A stretch of 64,000 nt of DNA from Myxococcales bacterium (GTDB taxonomy: Bacteria; Myxococcota_A; Polyangia; Polyangiales; Ga0077539). Below the pieces are notes generated by a model. The model worked only from the letters and a program-made list of their open reading frames with translations, was not told where the DNA came from and searched no databases. The position numbers were made by a program, and so were the translations under genes. The stretch is from NCBI GenBank assembly GCA_016792845.1, contig JAEUKH010000031.1:124001-188000 (forward strand), read 5' to 3'. Shown piece by piece: positions 34,856 to 43,653 of the stretch (positions are counted from its first letter, which is position 1; each line of letters opens with the position of its first letter).

Positions 34856-34947
34856 GCGATTCAGGGCCCATGGGGCTGCCGAGGGGAGCGCGTGATCCTC
34901 GCGCACCGACGCGCGCGCGCGTTCGGGGTGACCTCCGCAGACACAGC

Positions 34948-35454
34948 CTAGAACGAGTACCCGAGGCTCAAGAGCGGCACCGTCGCGATGGCGCCGACGT
35001 AGTAGTACAGCATCGCGCCCCGGGGCACCGTCGGCGAGCCCGCGTAGCCCACCAAGGGCAGCTGCGCCGCGGCGGTGAAGCCCGAGCGATGCACCATGCG
35101 CACCCCCGCGCTGAGGCCCACGCTCACGAGCAGCACCGGGTCGCTTGAGATCACCCCAAACGAGGGCCCCGCGTCGACCCACCACGACACCCGCGGACCG
35201 CCGTAGAAGCGATGGGTGAAGGCCCCCGTGAGCACCCCCGAGACGACCCAGTTTCGGCCCGGGTCGACGAGCGCCCCGAGGCCCGTAAGCTGCGTCGTGA
35301 GGCCCACCCGCGCGTGACGCCCGAGCCGCCAATCGGCGGTGAGCGTCGCGTTGAGACCCAGCTGCACGCTCCGCCGACGCGCGTCACCCGCCGCCGTCGA
35401 CAGCGCCGCGGTCTGAGCGAGCACCAAGACACCCAAGGCCACCGTCGCAACCAC
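34948..35454 (-). CDS. Small secreted beta-barrel candidate
   Basis: A 168-residue protein with a signal-like N-terminus (VATVALGVLVLAQTAALSTA). The mature part is built of alternating polar/hydrophobic strands of about ten residues, such as VQLGLNATLTADWRL, VSGVLTGAFTHRFYG and LSAGVRMVHRSGFTAAAQL, and ends LLSLGYSF. A terminal aromatic residue is typical of outer-membrane proteins. Probable eight-strand barrel; function unknown. Confidence 0.65.
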   Translation of the reverse strand: MVATVALGVLVLAQTAALSTAAGDARRRSVQLGLNATLTADWRLGRHARVGLTTQLTGLGALVDPGRNWVVSGVLTGAFTHRFYGGPRVSWWVDAGPSFGVISSDPVLLVSVGLSAGVRMVHRSGFTAAAQLPLVGYAGSPTVPRGAMLYYYVGAIATVPLLSLGYSF

Positions 35455-35499
35455 TGAGAGATCGGTACCGCGAACGAGGGGGCCTTGTCACCGACCCGC

Positions 35500-36894
35500 T
35501 CAGAATTCGCGCGCCAACGAAGGCCCGTGACGCCGATGCGGGCGACGCGGCGAGGCGGCGGTCTGCGCAGGCGCAGGCGGCGGCGGCGACGCCTCGGAGG
35601 GCGCCGTCAGCACCACCGTCTGGTCGCGGTCGGCCACCACCGTGACCCGCTCGCGGGCTCCCCCCGCGGTAATCTCAAGGGTGTGCTCGGCCCCATCACG
35701 CACGAGGCTCCACGCGGCGCCCTCGACCGGCGCGCCGTCGAGACGGAGCGTCGCCGAAGGCGCGAGGCCCCGCACGCTCAGCCGAACCCGCGACGGCGCC
35801 GACGCCGCACCCCGCGCGACGGCCCCGAGCTGCGCCCTCGGAGGCACCGCCGCCGACGCCCCGCGCCCCACCACCCGGGTGCTCGCCGCGACGGCCAGCA
35901 CGAGGCCCGCCACGGCCGCGAGGGCGCCCCAAGAGCGCGACGGCCTGCGGGTCGGCACCGCGTCGTCGAGGGTCGCACCCAAGGGCCCCTCGTAGGCCCC
36001 CTCGGGCCGCGCCGTCGGAGCCAGCGCCTCGGTGACCGCGATGCCCTCTGCCCCATAGGGCCGGAGCGCCTCAAGAAAGGCCCGCGCCGTCGGAAAGCGC
36101 CGCCCGCGGTCGCGCTGCAAGGCCCGCAAGACCGCCGCGTCGAGCCCCGGCGCCACGCCCCCGCGCAGCATCGACGGCCGCATCGGCGCCGCCTCGCCCC
36201 GCACGACTTCGAGGAAGAGCTCGCCCTGGGTCTCTCCCTGATACGGCGCCACCCCGGTGAGGAGCGTGTACAGCAGCACCCCCACCGCGAAGAGGTCGAC
36301 CCGCGCGTCGACGTCGCGCCGCCCCAACCACTGCTCGGGCGCCATCGCCCCCGGGGTGCCCACCGTGACCCCCTCCTGGGTCGTCTCAAGGAGCTTCTCA
36401 GAGCCCCGGGCCTTCGACACCCCAAAGTCAAGGAGGCGCACCCCCGCAGGCCCCTCGCCCGCGACCAGGAAGACATTGGCAGGCTTGAGGTCGCGGTGCA
36501 CCACCCCCCGCGCGTGGGCGCTCGCCAGGGCCGACAGGATGTACCCCGCGATGGCCACCGCCTCATCGACCGCCACCGGCGTCTCGGCCGCCATGCGCTC
36601 GGCCAGGGTCTCGCCCTCAAGCAAGGCCATCACCAAAAAGGGCCGCGCCTCGGAGAGCGAGGCGTCATACACCGGGGCGATGTTCAGATGGCCAATTTCT
36701 GCTGCAATCTTAGCCTCTTGCGCAAACCGCTGGAGCGACTTCTCGCACCGCGCGACGTGCGGGTGCAGCACCTTCACGGCCACCCGGCGCTGGCCGTCGA
36801 GCTGCGTCGCTTCGTACACCGCGCCCATCGCCCCCTCGCCGACGAGGCGACAGATCTGGTAACGCTCACCGAGAATTTCACCTGGGCGCAGCAC
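35500..36894 (-). CDS. Ser/Thr protein kinase partnered with the FHA activator
   Basis: 464 residues from GTG 36894 (VLRPGEILGERYQICRLVGE). The frame continues upstream into the FHA gene without a domain there. The Hanks kinase domain has Lys41 (AVKVL), HRDLKPAN (133-140), DFG at 156-158 and APEQW. It is followed by a single membrane helix near SWGALAAVAGLVLAVAA, and a short outer segment with a PEGA-like strand (RLSVRGLAPSATLRLDG). It lies 71 bp downstream of, and in line with, the FHA/sigma-54-type activator gene, so the kinase probably phosphorylates a Thr recognised by, or located in, that activator (inference). Confidence 0.88.
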   Translation of the reverse strand: MLRPGEILGERYQICRLVGEGAMGAVYEATQLDGQRRVAVKVLHPHVARCEKSLQRFAQEAKIAAEIGHLNIAPVYDASLSEARPFLVMALLEGETLAERMAAETPVAVDEAVAIAGYILSALASAHARGVVHRDLKPANVFLVAGEGPAGVRLLDFGVSKARGSEKLLETTQEGVTVGTPGAMAPEQWLGRRDVDARVDLFAVGVLLYTLLTGVAPYQGETQGELFLEVVRGEAAPMRPSMLRGGVAPGLDAAVLRALQRDRGRRFPTARAFLEALRPYGAEGIAVTEALAPTARPEGAYEGPLGATLDDAVPTRRPSRSWGALAAVAGLVLAVAASTRVVGRGASAAVPPRAQLGAVARGAASAPSRVRLSVRGLAPSATLRLDGAPVEGAAWSLVRDGAEHTLEITAGGARERVTVVADRDQTVVLTAPSEASPPPPAPAQTAASPRRPHRRHGPSLAREF

Positions 36895-36965
36895 GGCGAT
36901 GGCTCTCGCGTCGGAGAACCTACGCCGAAGCGCCGCAACGCTCAATGGCGGCCTTCGCGGGCGCC

Positions 36966-38321
36966 TCAGCCGCGGTGCCCGGGGCGCGCCTTGAGGCCGT
37001 GCCGCTCCATCTTGTAGATCAGCCCGCGACGAGAGATCGAGAGGAGCTCGGCGGCGCGCGATTGATTCCACCCTGTGGCGTCGAGGGCGGCGACGATGGC
37101 CTTGCGTTCGAGCTCATCGACCCTGAGCCTGAGCCCTGCGTCTTCGACCGCCGCGACGGGCTCGGGCTCGTACTCTCCGCGCACCCTCGGCGGCAGATGC
37201 TCGACCCTCACCTCGCCGCTCTCGGCCCCCGCGAAGCCCTGCTCGATGGCGTTGCGGAGCTCGGTCACGTTGCCCGGCCAGCGGTAGCTCCGCAGCACCT
37301 CGGCCACGCCCCGCCCAAGGCGCCCCGCGCCCCCATGGAGGGCCAAGAACGACTCGGCCAGCGGCACGATGTCACGGGTCCGCTCACGCAACGGAAGCGC
37401 CCGCACGGTGACACCGCTCAAGCGAAAATACAGATCATCGCGGAAGCGCCCCGCCTTCACCTCGGGCGCGAGGTCGCTGCGCGAGGTCGCCACCACCCGC
37501 ACGTCGGCCTTTCGCACCTCACGGCTTCCCAGGCGCGAGAAGCGCCCTTCATCGAGCAGCCGCAGGAGCTTCACCTGCAAAAGTGTCGGCAAAAGAAGCA
37601 CATCGTCGAGGTGCAGGGTGCCCCCCTCGACCTGATCGATGAGCCCCGCGGTCTCGCCCGTCGCCGTCGCGGCCCCGAAGAGCCTGGCCTCGCCGCTCGG
37701 CTCGGCGAGGGTCTCGCACCGCACCGTCACGCGCTCGGCGCCCGCGCGATGGCTGTACCGATGGATCATCCGCGCGATCACCTCTTTGCCGGTGCCGCTC
37801 TCGCCCACCACCAACACCGGCAAGGGGCTCGCCGCGAGGCGACGCACCTGCGCGCTGAGCCGCACCGACGCGGGGTCTTCGCAGACCACCCGGGCCCCCT
37901 CGGCGATGGGCCAACTCGGCGCCGTTTGGGCCCCCAGCACGCGCCCCGGCAGCGACACCACCGAGACGCGCACCGCCCCGAGGGCGAGCACGTCGCCAAC
38001 CGCGAGGCTCGCCTCGGGGGCGAGGCTCACGCCGTTGACGGTGGTGCCATTACGGCTGCCGAGATCGCGCGCCTTGAGGGCCCCCCCTTCGAGGCTCAGC
38101 TCGGCGTGCACCCGCGAAACCTTCGCGTCGTCGAGCCGAACCTCAACCTCAGCGTCGCGCCCGAGCCTCACCGCCGCCCCCTCGGGCAAGACGATCACCC
38201 GCGGCGCGCGCCCCTCTTGCTCGACCAGGAGCCGCGCTTGACGGCGCGACACCCCCCGCTCGCTCTCAAGGTCGGCCGCGTCGGAGCTGTCGTCGCGCTC
38301 GGTGTCAGCCGCTCGTACCAT
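36966..38321 (-). CDS. FHA-domain sigma-54-type activator with degenerate GAFTGA loop
   Basis: 451 residues. FHA domain at ~50-110 (VRLGRD, SRVHAEL, RDLGSRNGTTVNG), which reads phosphothreonine. AAA+ domain at ~150-370: Walker A GESGTGKE (173-180), then FGAATATGETAGL at 216-227 where GAFTGA should be, then LHLDDV at 236-241 where LFLDEI is usual. A Fis-type helix-turn-helix ends the protein (NQSRAAELLSISRRGLIYKM). The GAFTGA loop normally touches sigma-54, and its loss suggests a changed or lost ability to activate sigma-54 promoters. First gene of an operon with the kinase. Confidence 0.88.
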   Translation of the reverse strand: MVRAADTERDDSSDAADLESERGVSRRQARLLVEQEGRAPRVIVLPEGAAVRLGRDAEVEVRLDDAKVSRVHAELSLEGGALKARDLGSRNGTTVNGVSLAPEASLAVGDVLALGAVRVSVVSLPGRVLGAQTAPSWPIAEGARVVCEDPASVRLSAQVRRLAASPLPVLVVGESGTGKEVIARMIHRYSHRAGAERVTVRCETLAEPSGEARLFGAATATGETAGLIDQVEGGTLHLDDVLLLPTLLQVKLLRLLDEGRFSRLGSREVRKADVRVVATSRSDLAPEVKAGRFRDDLYFRLSGVTVRALPLRERTRDIVPLAESFLALHGGAGRLGRGVAEVLRSYRWPGNVTELRNAIEQGFAGAESGEVRVEHLPPRVRGEYEPEPVAAVEDAGLRLRVDELERKAIVAALDATGWNQSRAAELLSISRRGLIYKMERHGLKARPGHRG

Positions 38322-38343
38322 TAGGCCTATACACCCGCGATTC

Positions 38344-38943
38344 TCAGCGAATGACAGCGCGAAAGGTCAAGGTCGTCGCGATGCGGAGATCAAAGGTGCG
38401 GGGCAGGCTCGCCGCCGCGGGCACGCGAATGCCGACCTTGAAGCTCCCGTTGAGGAGGTCTCGGCGAATGGGCTCAAGCGCCGCGAGGTCGGCCGTGAGG
38501 GTCACCCGCACCGGGCCTGCGCCGGTAGGCTGCGCGACGGTGCCCACATTGACCGTGGTGCTTGAGCTCGCGAGGTAGAGCTGGAGCGGCCCTCCGAGCA
38601 CCTGCTCGAAGGCCGTGACCCCGCGGGTGTCTTGGTCGATGGTGAGCGTCACCGCGTCGAGGGCCACCGCGGCGGCGGCGTTGTCGGCGGTGAAGTTGCC
38701 GCCGAGGCGGGCCCGCGCGGCTTGCAGAAACGCGCCGTAGGGGTTGCCGTTCTCGGTGTTGACGTTCTTATCGCTGTCGAACGCGCCGTTGCGGACTTCG
38801 TCTTCTTTGAACTTGTCGAGCCGGATGTTGACCGGCCCCGAGTACCCGACGGTGACGCCCTCGTCGGCGGCGTCGCCGCAGCCGACCAGCCCCGCGAGCA
38901 CGACCCACCCGAGCCCCAAGAAACCGCGACGTTCACGTTGCAT
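38344..38943 (-). CDS. Lipoprotein of unknown function
   Basis: 199 residues from ATG 38943 (MQRERRGFLGLG). The lipoprotein signal ends GLVGC, and the mature protein is beta-rich, ending TFDLRIATTLTFRAVIR. It resembles no named family. It is the last of three overlapping genes: its start lies 11 bases inside the preceding MYXO-CTERM-type gene. Probably co-expressed and surface-exposed. Confidence 0.72.
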   Translation of the reverse strand: MQRERRGFLGLGWVVLAGLVGCGDAADEGVTVGYSGPVNIRLDKFKEDEVRNGAFDSDKNVNTENGNPYGAFLQAARARLGGNFTADNAAAAVALDAVTLTIDQDTRGVTAFEQVLGGPLQLYLASSSTTVNVGTVAQPTGAGPVRVTLTADLAALEPIRRDLLNGSFKVGIRVPAAASLPRTFDLRIATTLTFRAVIR

Positions 38944-40096
38944 TGAGACCTCCTCGACGACGCCGACGGCGCACGAGCGCCGCCGCCAACCCGAGGCCCG
39001 CGAGCCACCGGGTCGAAGCGCGGCCCGTGGTACGGCACCCGCAGCCGCCGTCTTCAACCCCCGTGTTGCCGCCGCCGCCGTCGGCCGTCGCGCCATCGGC
39101 GAGCGCCGCGGCGTCGCCCGCGCCCCCGTCGAGGCGCTCGCAGCGGTTGATGCGACACACCGTGCCCGCGGGGCAGTTTCGCTCGCTGCAATCGCCCGTC
39201 ACGCACTGGTCGTTGGTCGACTCGTCGCAGACCTGCCCCATCGCGCAGACTCGCCCCAAGCACGGCGGCACACAATACGGAACGTCGCCGATCACGCGAC
39301 ACACCGTGCCCGGCTGCATGCAGAAGAACCCGAGCTCGGGCTGCAACGTGCAGCGTTCGGTGATGCAGCGCCCGGCCACGCACACGCCCCCAGGGCACAC
39401 GCACGGCCCCGCGTCGACCTCAGGGGCCGCATCGGGGAATGAAGCAGGCACATCTTGGCTCACCATGCCCAGGTCGTTGGGCATCGCGGCGTCGGGCATC
39501 GACGCGGGCACGTCTTGCCCCGGCGGAACGTCTTGCCCAGGCGGCACATCGACGCGCGTCATGGGCACATCTTGCCCAGGCGGCACATCTTGCCCAGACG
39601 GCACATCGACGCGCGTCATGGGCACATCTTGCCCAGGCGGCACATCTTGCCCAGGCGGCACATCTTGCCCAGGCGGCACATCTTGCCCAGGCGGCACATC
39701 TTGCCCGAGCGGTCGATCGCTCGGCGTGACCACGTCTTGCCCGGGCGGCACATCGCGCACCACGGTCACGTCTTGCCCAGGCGGCACGTCTTGCCCAGGC
39801 GGCACGTCGCTCGGCGCGCCCGCGTCGCCGCCGCCGACCCTGACGCACTGGCAGTCGCCGTTGCAACTCACCCATCCGGTGCGGCAGCCGCCGCCCGCGC
39901 GCGTGCCGCAAAAGGGCGCGAAGCCCGGGTCGCAGCCGTTGCTCGACGGCATCACGCACTGACCGGGGTAGTTGTGGCAGCCGTTGTTGCAGCTGCAACG
40001 GCCTTGGGCGAAGGCCGACGAGGGCGCGAGGGCGAACCCTGCGAAGGCGAGCGAGAGCGCGAACAGGGCGGCGCTGAGGGGGCGTCGTGAGCTCAT
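38933..40096 (-). CDS. Surface protein with PPGQDV repeats and a MYXO-CTERM-like tail
   Basis: 387 residues from ATG 40096. A signal peptide (LFALSLAFAGFALAPSSAFA) precedes a Cys-rich head (GRCSCNNGCHN). Twelve copies of a six-residue repeat ending in GQDV follow, then an Asp-rich spacer and a second Cys-rich part (CVCPGGVCVAGRC, LGRVCAMGQVC). The C-terminus has GCGCRTTGR, a hydrophobic helix (WLAGLGLAAALV) and an Arg run, the organisation of MYXO-CTERM sorting signals. These are cut by a dedicated protease (myxosortase) and lipid-anchored (family knowledge). The start overlaps the upstream lipoprotein stop (ATGA). Confidence 0.85.
   Translation of the reverse strand: MSSRRPLSAALFALSLAFAGFALAPSSAFAQGRCSCNNGCHNYPGQCVMPSSNGCDPGFAPFCGTRAGGGCRTGWVSCNGDCQCVRVGGGDAGAPSDVPPGQDVPPGQDVTVVRDVPPGQDVVTPSDRPLGQDVPPGQDVPPGQDVPPGQDVPPGQDVPMTRVDVPSGQDVPPGQDVPMTRVDVPPGQDVPPGQDVPASMPDAAMPNDLGMVSQDVPASFPDAAPEVDAGPCVCPGGVCVAGRCITERCTLQPELGFFCMQPGTVCRVIGDVPYCVPPCLGRVCAMGQVCDESTNDQCVTGDCSERNCPAGTVCRINRCERLDGGAGDAAALADGATADGGGGNTGVEDGGCGCRTTGRASTRWLAGLGLAAALVRRRRRRGGLNAT
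39495..39805. repeat. 18-bp tandem repeats encoding PPGQDV
   Basis: A minus-strand array of about twelve units with core CTTGCCCAGGCGGCACAT, encoding the hexapeptide repeat. Two interruptions (Met-Thr-Arg-Val-Asp) are themselves duplicated. Length is likely variable between strains. Confidence 0.9.
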
Positions 40097-41049
40097 GGGT
40101 TGGGGCACCTCCGGCTGGTAAAGATCAAGGTAAAGGGTTGGGTGGCGCGCAGCGTGCGACCGCAGGCGTCGACGGCGGTGACTTCGAAGTTCCACGTGCC
40201 GCGGATGCCGAACACGGCGAGGGGCGGCGCGTTGGTCTGGGGGCCGCCGACCTGGCGGCGAAACGTGTGGGGCCCCGGGCCCGTGACCGTCGGCGGGTTG
40301 GGCGGCGCGAGGGCGCCGTCGGGCGTGCGCCACACCGCGTTCACCGACGCGACGCCTGTGCTGCCCGTGACCTGTGCGACGAAGTTGTAGAACACCTGCA
40401 TGTCGCTGGCCGTGCAGGTCTCGATCTCGGCATTGGCCGCGGGCGCCGTGATCTGAACGGCCCCGACCGCGGCGCACCCTGCGTCAACGCGCGGGCCCGT
40501 GTCGACCGCGTTCCCTGTATCGACGGCGTTGCCGGTGTCGAGACGCGGACCCGTGTCGACGACGTTGCCCGTGTCGACTGCGTTACCCGTGTCGACGACG
40601 TTGCCCGTGTCGAGGCGCGGGCCTGTATCGACTGCGTTGCCTGTATCGACGCGCGTGCCCGTGTCGACTGCGTTACCCGTGTCGACGACGTTGCCCGTGT
40701 CGGTCACCGCGCCCGCGTCGAGGCCGTTGCCCGTGTCGGGAGCGCTCGCCACATCGCGCGCCCCGCCAGCGTCGGACGACGCGCCGCCATCAACCGGGTC
40801 GCCCGCGTCGGTCGCGCCGCCGAGGTCGGTGACGACACCTTGGTCGAGAGGCGTCACCACGTCGCTGCCCGCCTCGGAGGAGGCCGGGCGATCGACCGTG
40901 ACCGCCCCGTCGACAGGGCCCGCGTCGAGCGCCGCCGCGTCGCTGGGGTTGTGCGTCGCCTCGGGGCCACAGTGCACCGCCACCAAAGGCGCCAACAGGG
41001 AAAGGAGGAGCGGAAGAACACCGCTCAGACCGCCAGGAGAGCGCAGCAT
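40093..41049 (-). CDS. Lipoprotein with Asp-Thr-Gly repeat linker
   Basis: 318 residues from ATG 41049. The lipoprotein signal ends PLVAVHC. A linker of about 140 residues is made of Asp-Thr-Gly-Asn/Pro-Xaa-Val units (DTGNAVDTG and related). A compact C-terminal domain starts VGAVQITAPAANAEI and contains WRTPDGALAPP and WNFEVTAVDACGRTL, resembling an Ig-like or fibronectin-like fold. First of the three overlapping surface-protein genes. Confidence 0.75.
   Translation of the reverse strand: MLRSPGGLSGVLPLLLSLLAPLVAVHCGPEATHNPSDAAALDAGPVDGAVTVDRPASSEAGSDVVTPLDQGVVTDLGGATDAGDPVDGGASSDAGGARDVASAPDTGNGLDAGAVTDTGNVVDTGNAVDTGTRVDTGNAVDTGPRLDTGNVVDTGNAVDTGNVVDTGPRLDTGNAVDTGNAVDTGPRVDAGCAAVGAVQITAPAANAEIETCTASDMQVFYNFVAQVTGSTGVASVNAVWRTPDGALAPPNPPTVTGPGPHTFRRQVGGPQTNAPPLAVFGIRGTWNFEVTAVDACGRTLRATQPFTLIFTSRRCPNP
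40485..40715. repeat. Tandem repeats encoding the Asp-Thr-Gly linker
   Basis: An array of 15-18-base units with core CGTGTCGAC / GTTGCCCGTGTCGA, repeated about fourteen times in imperfect order. It encodes the flexible Asp-Thr-Gly linker of the lipoprotein on the minus strand. Confidence 0.85.
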
Positions 41050-41248
41050 GGGAGTGACAAAAACACTACAATACAAGCACTTTCAGCGACTCTGCATAAA
41101 GTCACAATCGACCGTACCAGCCCTGCACAGCGCCGAGCCGAGGCCCGTCGCGATGCGCAACCGGCGTACGCCGACGGAGTGGGCTTCGGCGCGGTCGATC
41201 AACCCGATGCGCACCGCGGCGCAGAGCCCGAAGCGAGAGGGCGCGAGG

Positions 41249-42193
41249 CTAAGGGCGCGACCACGGGAGCCAGCGTCGCAGCGGCGCGTCGTAGCGCAAC
41301 ACACGCTGCACCCTTGAGCACGGTCGAGACTCGCGCGCCAGCACCGGAAAGGGCTCAGGCACATCGGGCGCCGCGGCGTCGGGCGGCGCCTCGGGGCGCT
41401 CGACCGAGACACACCGCGCCCCGTCAAGCACCAGGTCGCGGCGCTGGTCGCCGTCGAGGTCGCGCACCGAGAGCGCGAGGCGGAGGCGGTCGCGACGATC
41501 GTCTTGGGGTTCGTCCCACATGACGGCTTCGGCGGCGACGCGGAGCGCGGGCACCGTCGAGAGCACAAAGAGCTCGCGCCGCACGATGTACCCGAGGCTC
41601 GTCACCGAGGGGGTACAGTACCGAAGCACCAGGGCCACATCGGCCGCGCCGTCGCCGTCGAGGTCGCCCACCGCGCGATCGAACAAGCCCGGGACGCACT
41701 CCTCGGGCCCCTCCTCTTGCCCGAAGCGATTGAGCGAAAACTCCTCGACGGGCAGCGTCACGCGCCCCTCGACCACGGCCCGAGCGCCCGCCCTCCGGGT
41801 GAGCGCGACGCTCAGCTCGACCCCCGCGTTCACCGCGGTGTCTTGCGCAAAAATCAGGGCCATGAAGCGCCCCCGCCCGATGCCCTTCACGGGCCCGAGC
41901 ACCCGAAACACCCCCGTGGCGTTGCCGCGCACGGCCTCGAGCACCGCGTCTTCGCTCGGCGCCTCGGGCACCGCCCCGTCGCTCACCGACCACTCGCGGG
42001 TCGGCACCGGCGGCAACATCGGCAGCCCCGCGTCGTCGGGTAACAGCCCATCGCCCACATCGACCGCGCCCTCGAAGCGCCCGCCGTCGTGCCCTGCGTC
42101 ATCGCGCGGCGCGACGGCGTTGCGGCACCTGCAGCCCGGCGCGAAGGCTAGGCAGAGCAACACGGGCCACGCGCGGGTCGAGGGTCGCTCCAT
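41249..42193 (-). CDS. FG-GAP-like lipoprotein
   Basis: 314 residues from ATG 42193. The lipoprotein signal ends AFAPGC. The mature protein carries two calcium-type FG-GAP/VCBS loops, DLDGDGAADVAL and VRDLDGDQRRDLVL, within beta-propeller-like repeats. A 199-bp stretch (41050-41248) separates it from the next operon, with no convincing gene. It lies 55 bp downstream of trmFO on the same strand. Confidence 0.78.
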   Translation of the reverse strand: MERPSTRAWPVLLCLAFAPGCRCRNAVAPRDDAGHDGGRFEGAVDVGDGLLPDDAGLPMLPPVPTREWSVSDGAVPEAPSEDAVLEAVRGNATGVFRVLGPVKGIGRGRFMALIFAQDTAVNAGVELSVALTRRAGARAVVEGRVTLPVEEFSLNRFGQEEGPEECVPGLFDRAVGDLDGDGAADVALVLRYCTPSVTSLGYIVRRELFVLSTVPALRVAAEAVMWDEPQDDRRDRLRLALSVRDLDGDQRRDLVLDGARCVSVERPEAPPDAAAPDVPEPFPVLARESRPCSRVQRVLRYDAPLRRWLPWSRP

Positions 42194-42248
42194 CGTCGGC
42201 CGACGAGATCTACCCCAAGCCACCGCGAAGTTCACCACCCCCAATGGG

Positions 42249-43610
42249 TCACAGCCCGCTGAGGGCGGGAGGCCCGAGCCCCGCTTCGACCACCGCGAGC
42301 CACGCGTCGAGGTCGCCGAGGCCCCGCTCGGCCATCTTCTCGTACCGATCGCGTTTGGCCATGTTGCGCGGCAACGGGCCCACAAACGGCGGCACATGCG
42401 CCCAGGTGATATTGCTCGGCTGAAAGTCATCGTGGGGTGTGCGCAGGTGCGCCAGGAGCCCCCCAAACGCGCTCGTCGCGGGCGGGTCGGGCCGCACCTC
42501 GCCGCGCAGCGACGCGACGAGAAACACCGCCGCCAGGAGCCCGCACGCGGCGCTCTCAAGGTAGCCCTCGACCCCGGTGATCTGCCCCGCGAGAAAGACC
42601 CCCGGGGCGGCGTGCAGTTCGAGCGAGGGCGAGAGCACCTTCGGCGCGTTCACGAAGGTGTTCCGGTGCACGCTGCCGAAGCGCATGAACTCGGCCTCTT
42701 CGAGCCCGGGGATGCGTCGAAACACCTCGGCCTGCGCGGGGTAGGTCATCCGTGTTTGAAAGCCTACGATGTTGAAGGCCGTGCCGTTGGCGTCTTCCTG
42801 GCGCAGCTGCACCACCGCGTAGGGCCGCTCTTTCTTGTGCGGGTTGGTGAGCCCGACGGGCTTCATGGGCCCGTACCGCAGCGTCTGGGCGCCCCGCGCG
42901 GCCATCACCTCGATGGGCAGGCAGCCCTCGAAATAGCGCACCTCTTCGAAGTCGCGGGCCTTGACCTTGTCGGCCTTGTCGAGGGCGTCGATGAAGCCCG
43001 CGTACTCGGCCTCGTCGAGGGCGCAATTGAGGTACGCGTCGTCGCCGCCCTTGTCGTACCGCGACTGGCGCCAGGCCTTCTCGAAGTTGATGCTGTCGGC
43101 CGCGATGATGGGCGAAATCGCGTCGTAGTAGGCGAGCTGCGTCTGGCCCAGGCGAGCCGCCAGGTCGGCCGCGAGGGCGTCACCGGTGAGCGGCCCGGTG
43201 GCCACGATGACGGGCCGCGCGTCGGGGAGCCGCGTGACCACGCCGTCGACGCGGGTGATGTTCGGGTGACCCGAGAGGGTCTCGGTGACGGCCACGCCGA
43301 AGCGCTCGCGGTCGACCGCGAGGGCGCCCCCGGCGGGCACCCGGGTCGCGTCGGCGGCGGCCATGATGAGCGAGCCCGCGCGGCGCATCTCTTCTTTCAA
43401 GAGCCCCACCGCGTTCGAGAGCGACGCCCCCCGGAACGAGTTCGAACACACCATCTCGGCGAGGTAATCGCTCGTCTGCGCCGGGGTGCGCGCGAGGGGC
43501 TTCTGCTCGTAGAGCGTCACCCGCAGACCGCGCCGCGCGAGCTGCCACGCGGCCTCGGAGCCCGCGAGCCCGCCGCCCACCACAGACACCTGGGGTAGCA
43601 TCGAATTCAT
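42249..43610 (-). CDS. trmFO: tRNA (uracil-54) methyltransferase, folate/FAD-dependent
   Basis: 453 residues. The FAD-binding GGGLAGSEAAW, the conserved core SDYLAEMVCSNSFRG, ATGPLTGDAL, and YFEGCLPIEVMAARG (the catalytic Cys region) are all TrmFO/Gid features. The enzyme makes 5-methyluridine at position 54 of tRNA using methylenetetrahydrofolate. Start at ATG 43610, with a second ATG three codons later. The gene follows dprA and topA on the same strand, a conserved order (smf-topA-gid) known from many bacteria. Confidence 0.96.
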   Translation of the reverse strand: MNSMLPQVSVVGGGLAGSEAAWQLARRGLRVTLYEQKPLARTPAQTSDYLAEMVCSNSFRGASLSNAVGLLKEEMRRAGSLIMAAADATRVPAGGALAVDRERFGVAVTETLSGHPNITRVDGVVTRLPDARPVIVATGPLTGDALAADLAARLGQTQLAYYDAISPIIAADSINFEKAWRQSRYDKGGDDAYLNCALDEAEYAGFIDALDKADKVKARDFEEVRYFEGCLPIEVMAARGAQTLRYGPMKPVGLTNPHKKERPYAVVQLRQEDANGTAFNIVGFQTRMTYPAQAEVFRRIPGLEEAEFMRFGSVHRNTFVNAPKVLSPSLELHAAPGVFLAGQITGVEGYLESAACGLLAAVFLVASLRGEVRPDPPATSAFGGLLAHLRTPHDDFQPSNITWAHVPPFVGPLPRNMAKRDRYEKMAERGLGDLDAWLAVVEAGLGPPALSGL

Positions 43611-43653
43611 GATTCTTTTTCGAAGGTTACGAGGTAGGTCGGGCCTGCGACGC

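Noticed and set aside
33221..35332. 703-codon minus-strand frame
   Set aside because: It runs through the MITE and opposite the phosphatase-fold lipoprotein, with no start signal or domain.
35485..37017. 510-codon plus-strand frame
   Set aside because: Arg/Pro/His-rich shadow of the Ser/Thr kinase gene.
39500..39800. Possible CRISPR array
   Set aside because: The 18-bp units are contiguous, in frame with a gene, and have no unique spacers.
39455..40090. Plus-strand His/Arg-rich repeat frame
   Set aside because: Shadow of the PPGQDV repeat array on the other strand.
41083..41248. Protein-like end RIGLIDRAEAHSVGVRR in the gap after the FG-GAP lipoprotein
   Set aside because: It has no start of its own apart from a frame antiparallel in phase to the lipoprotein gene, and no family match was recognised.
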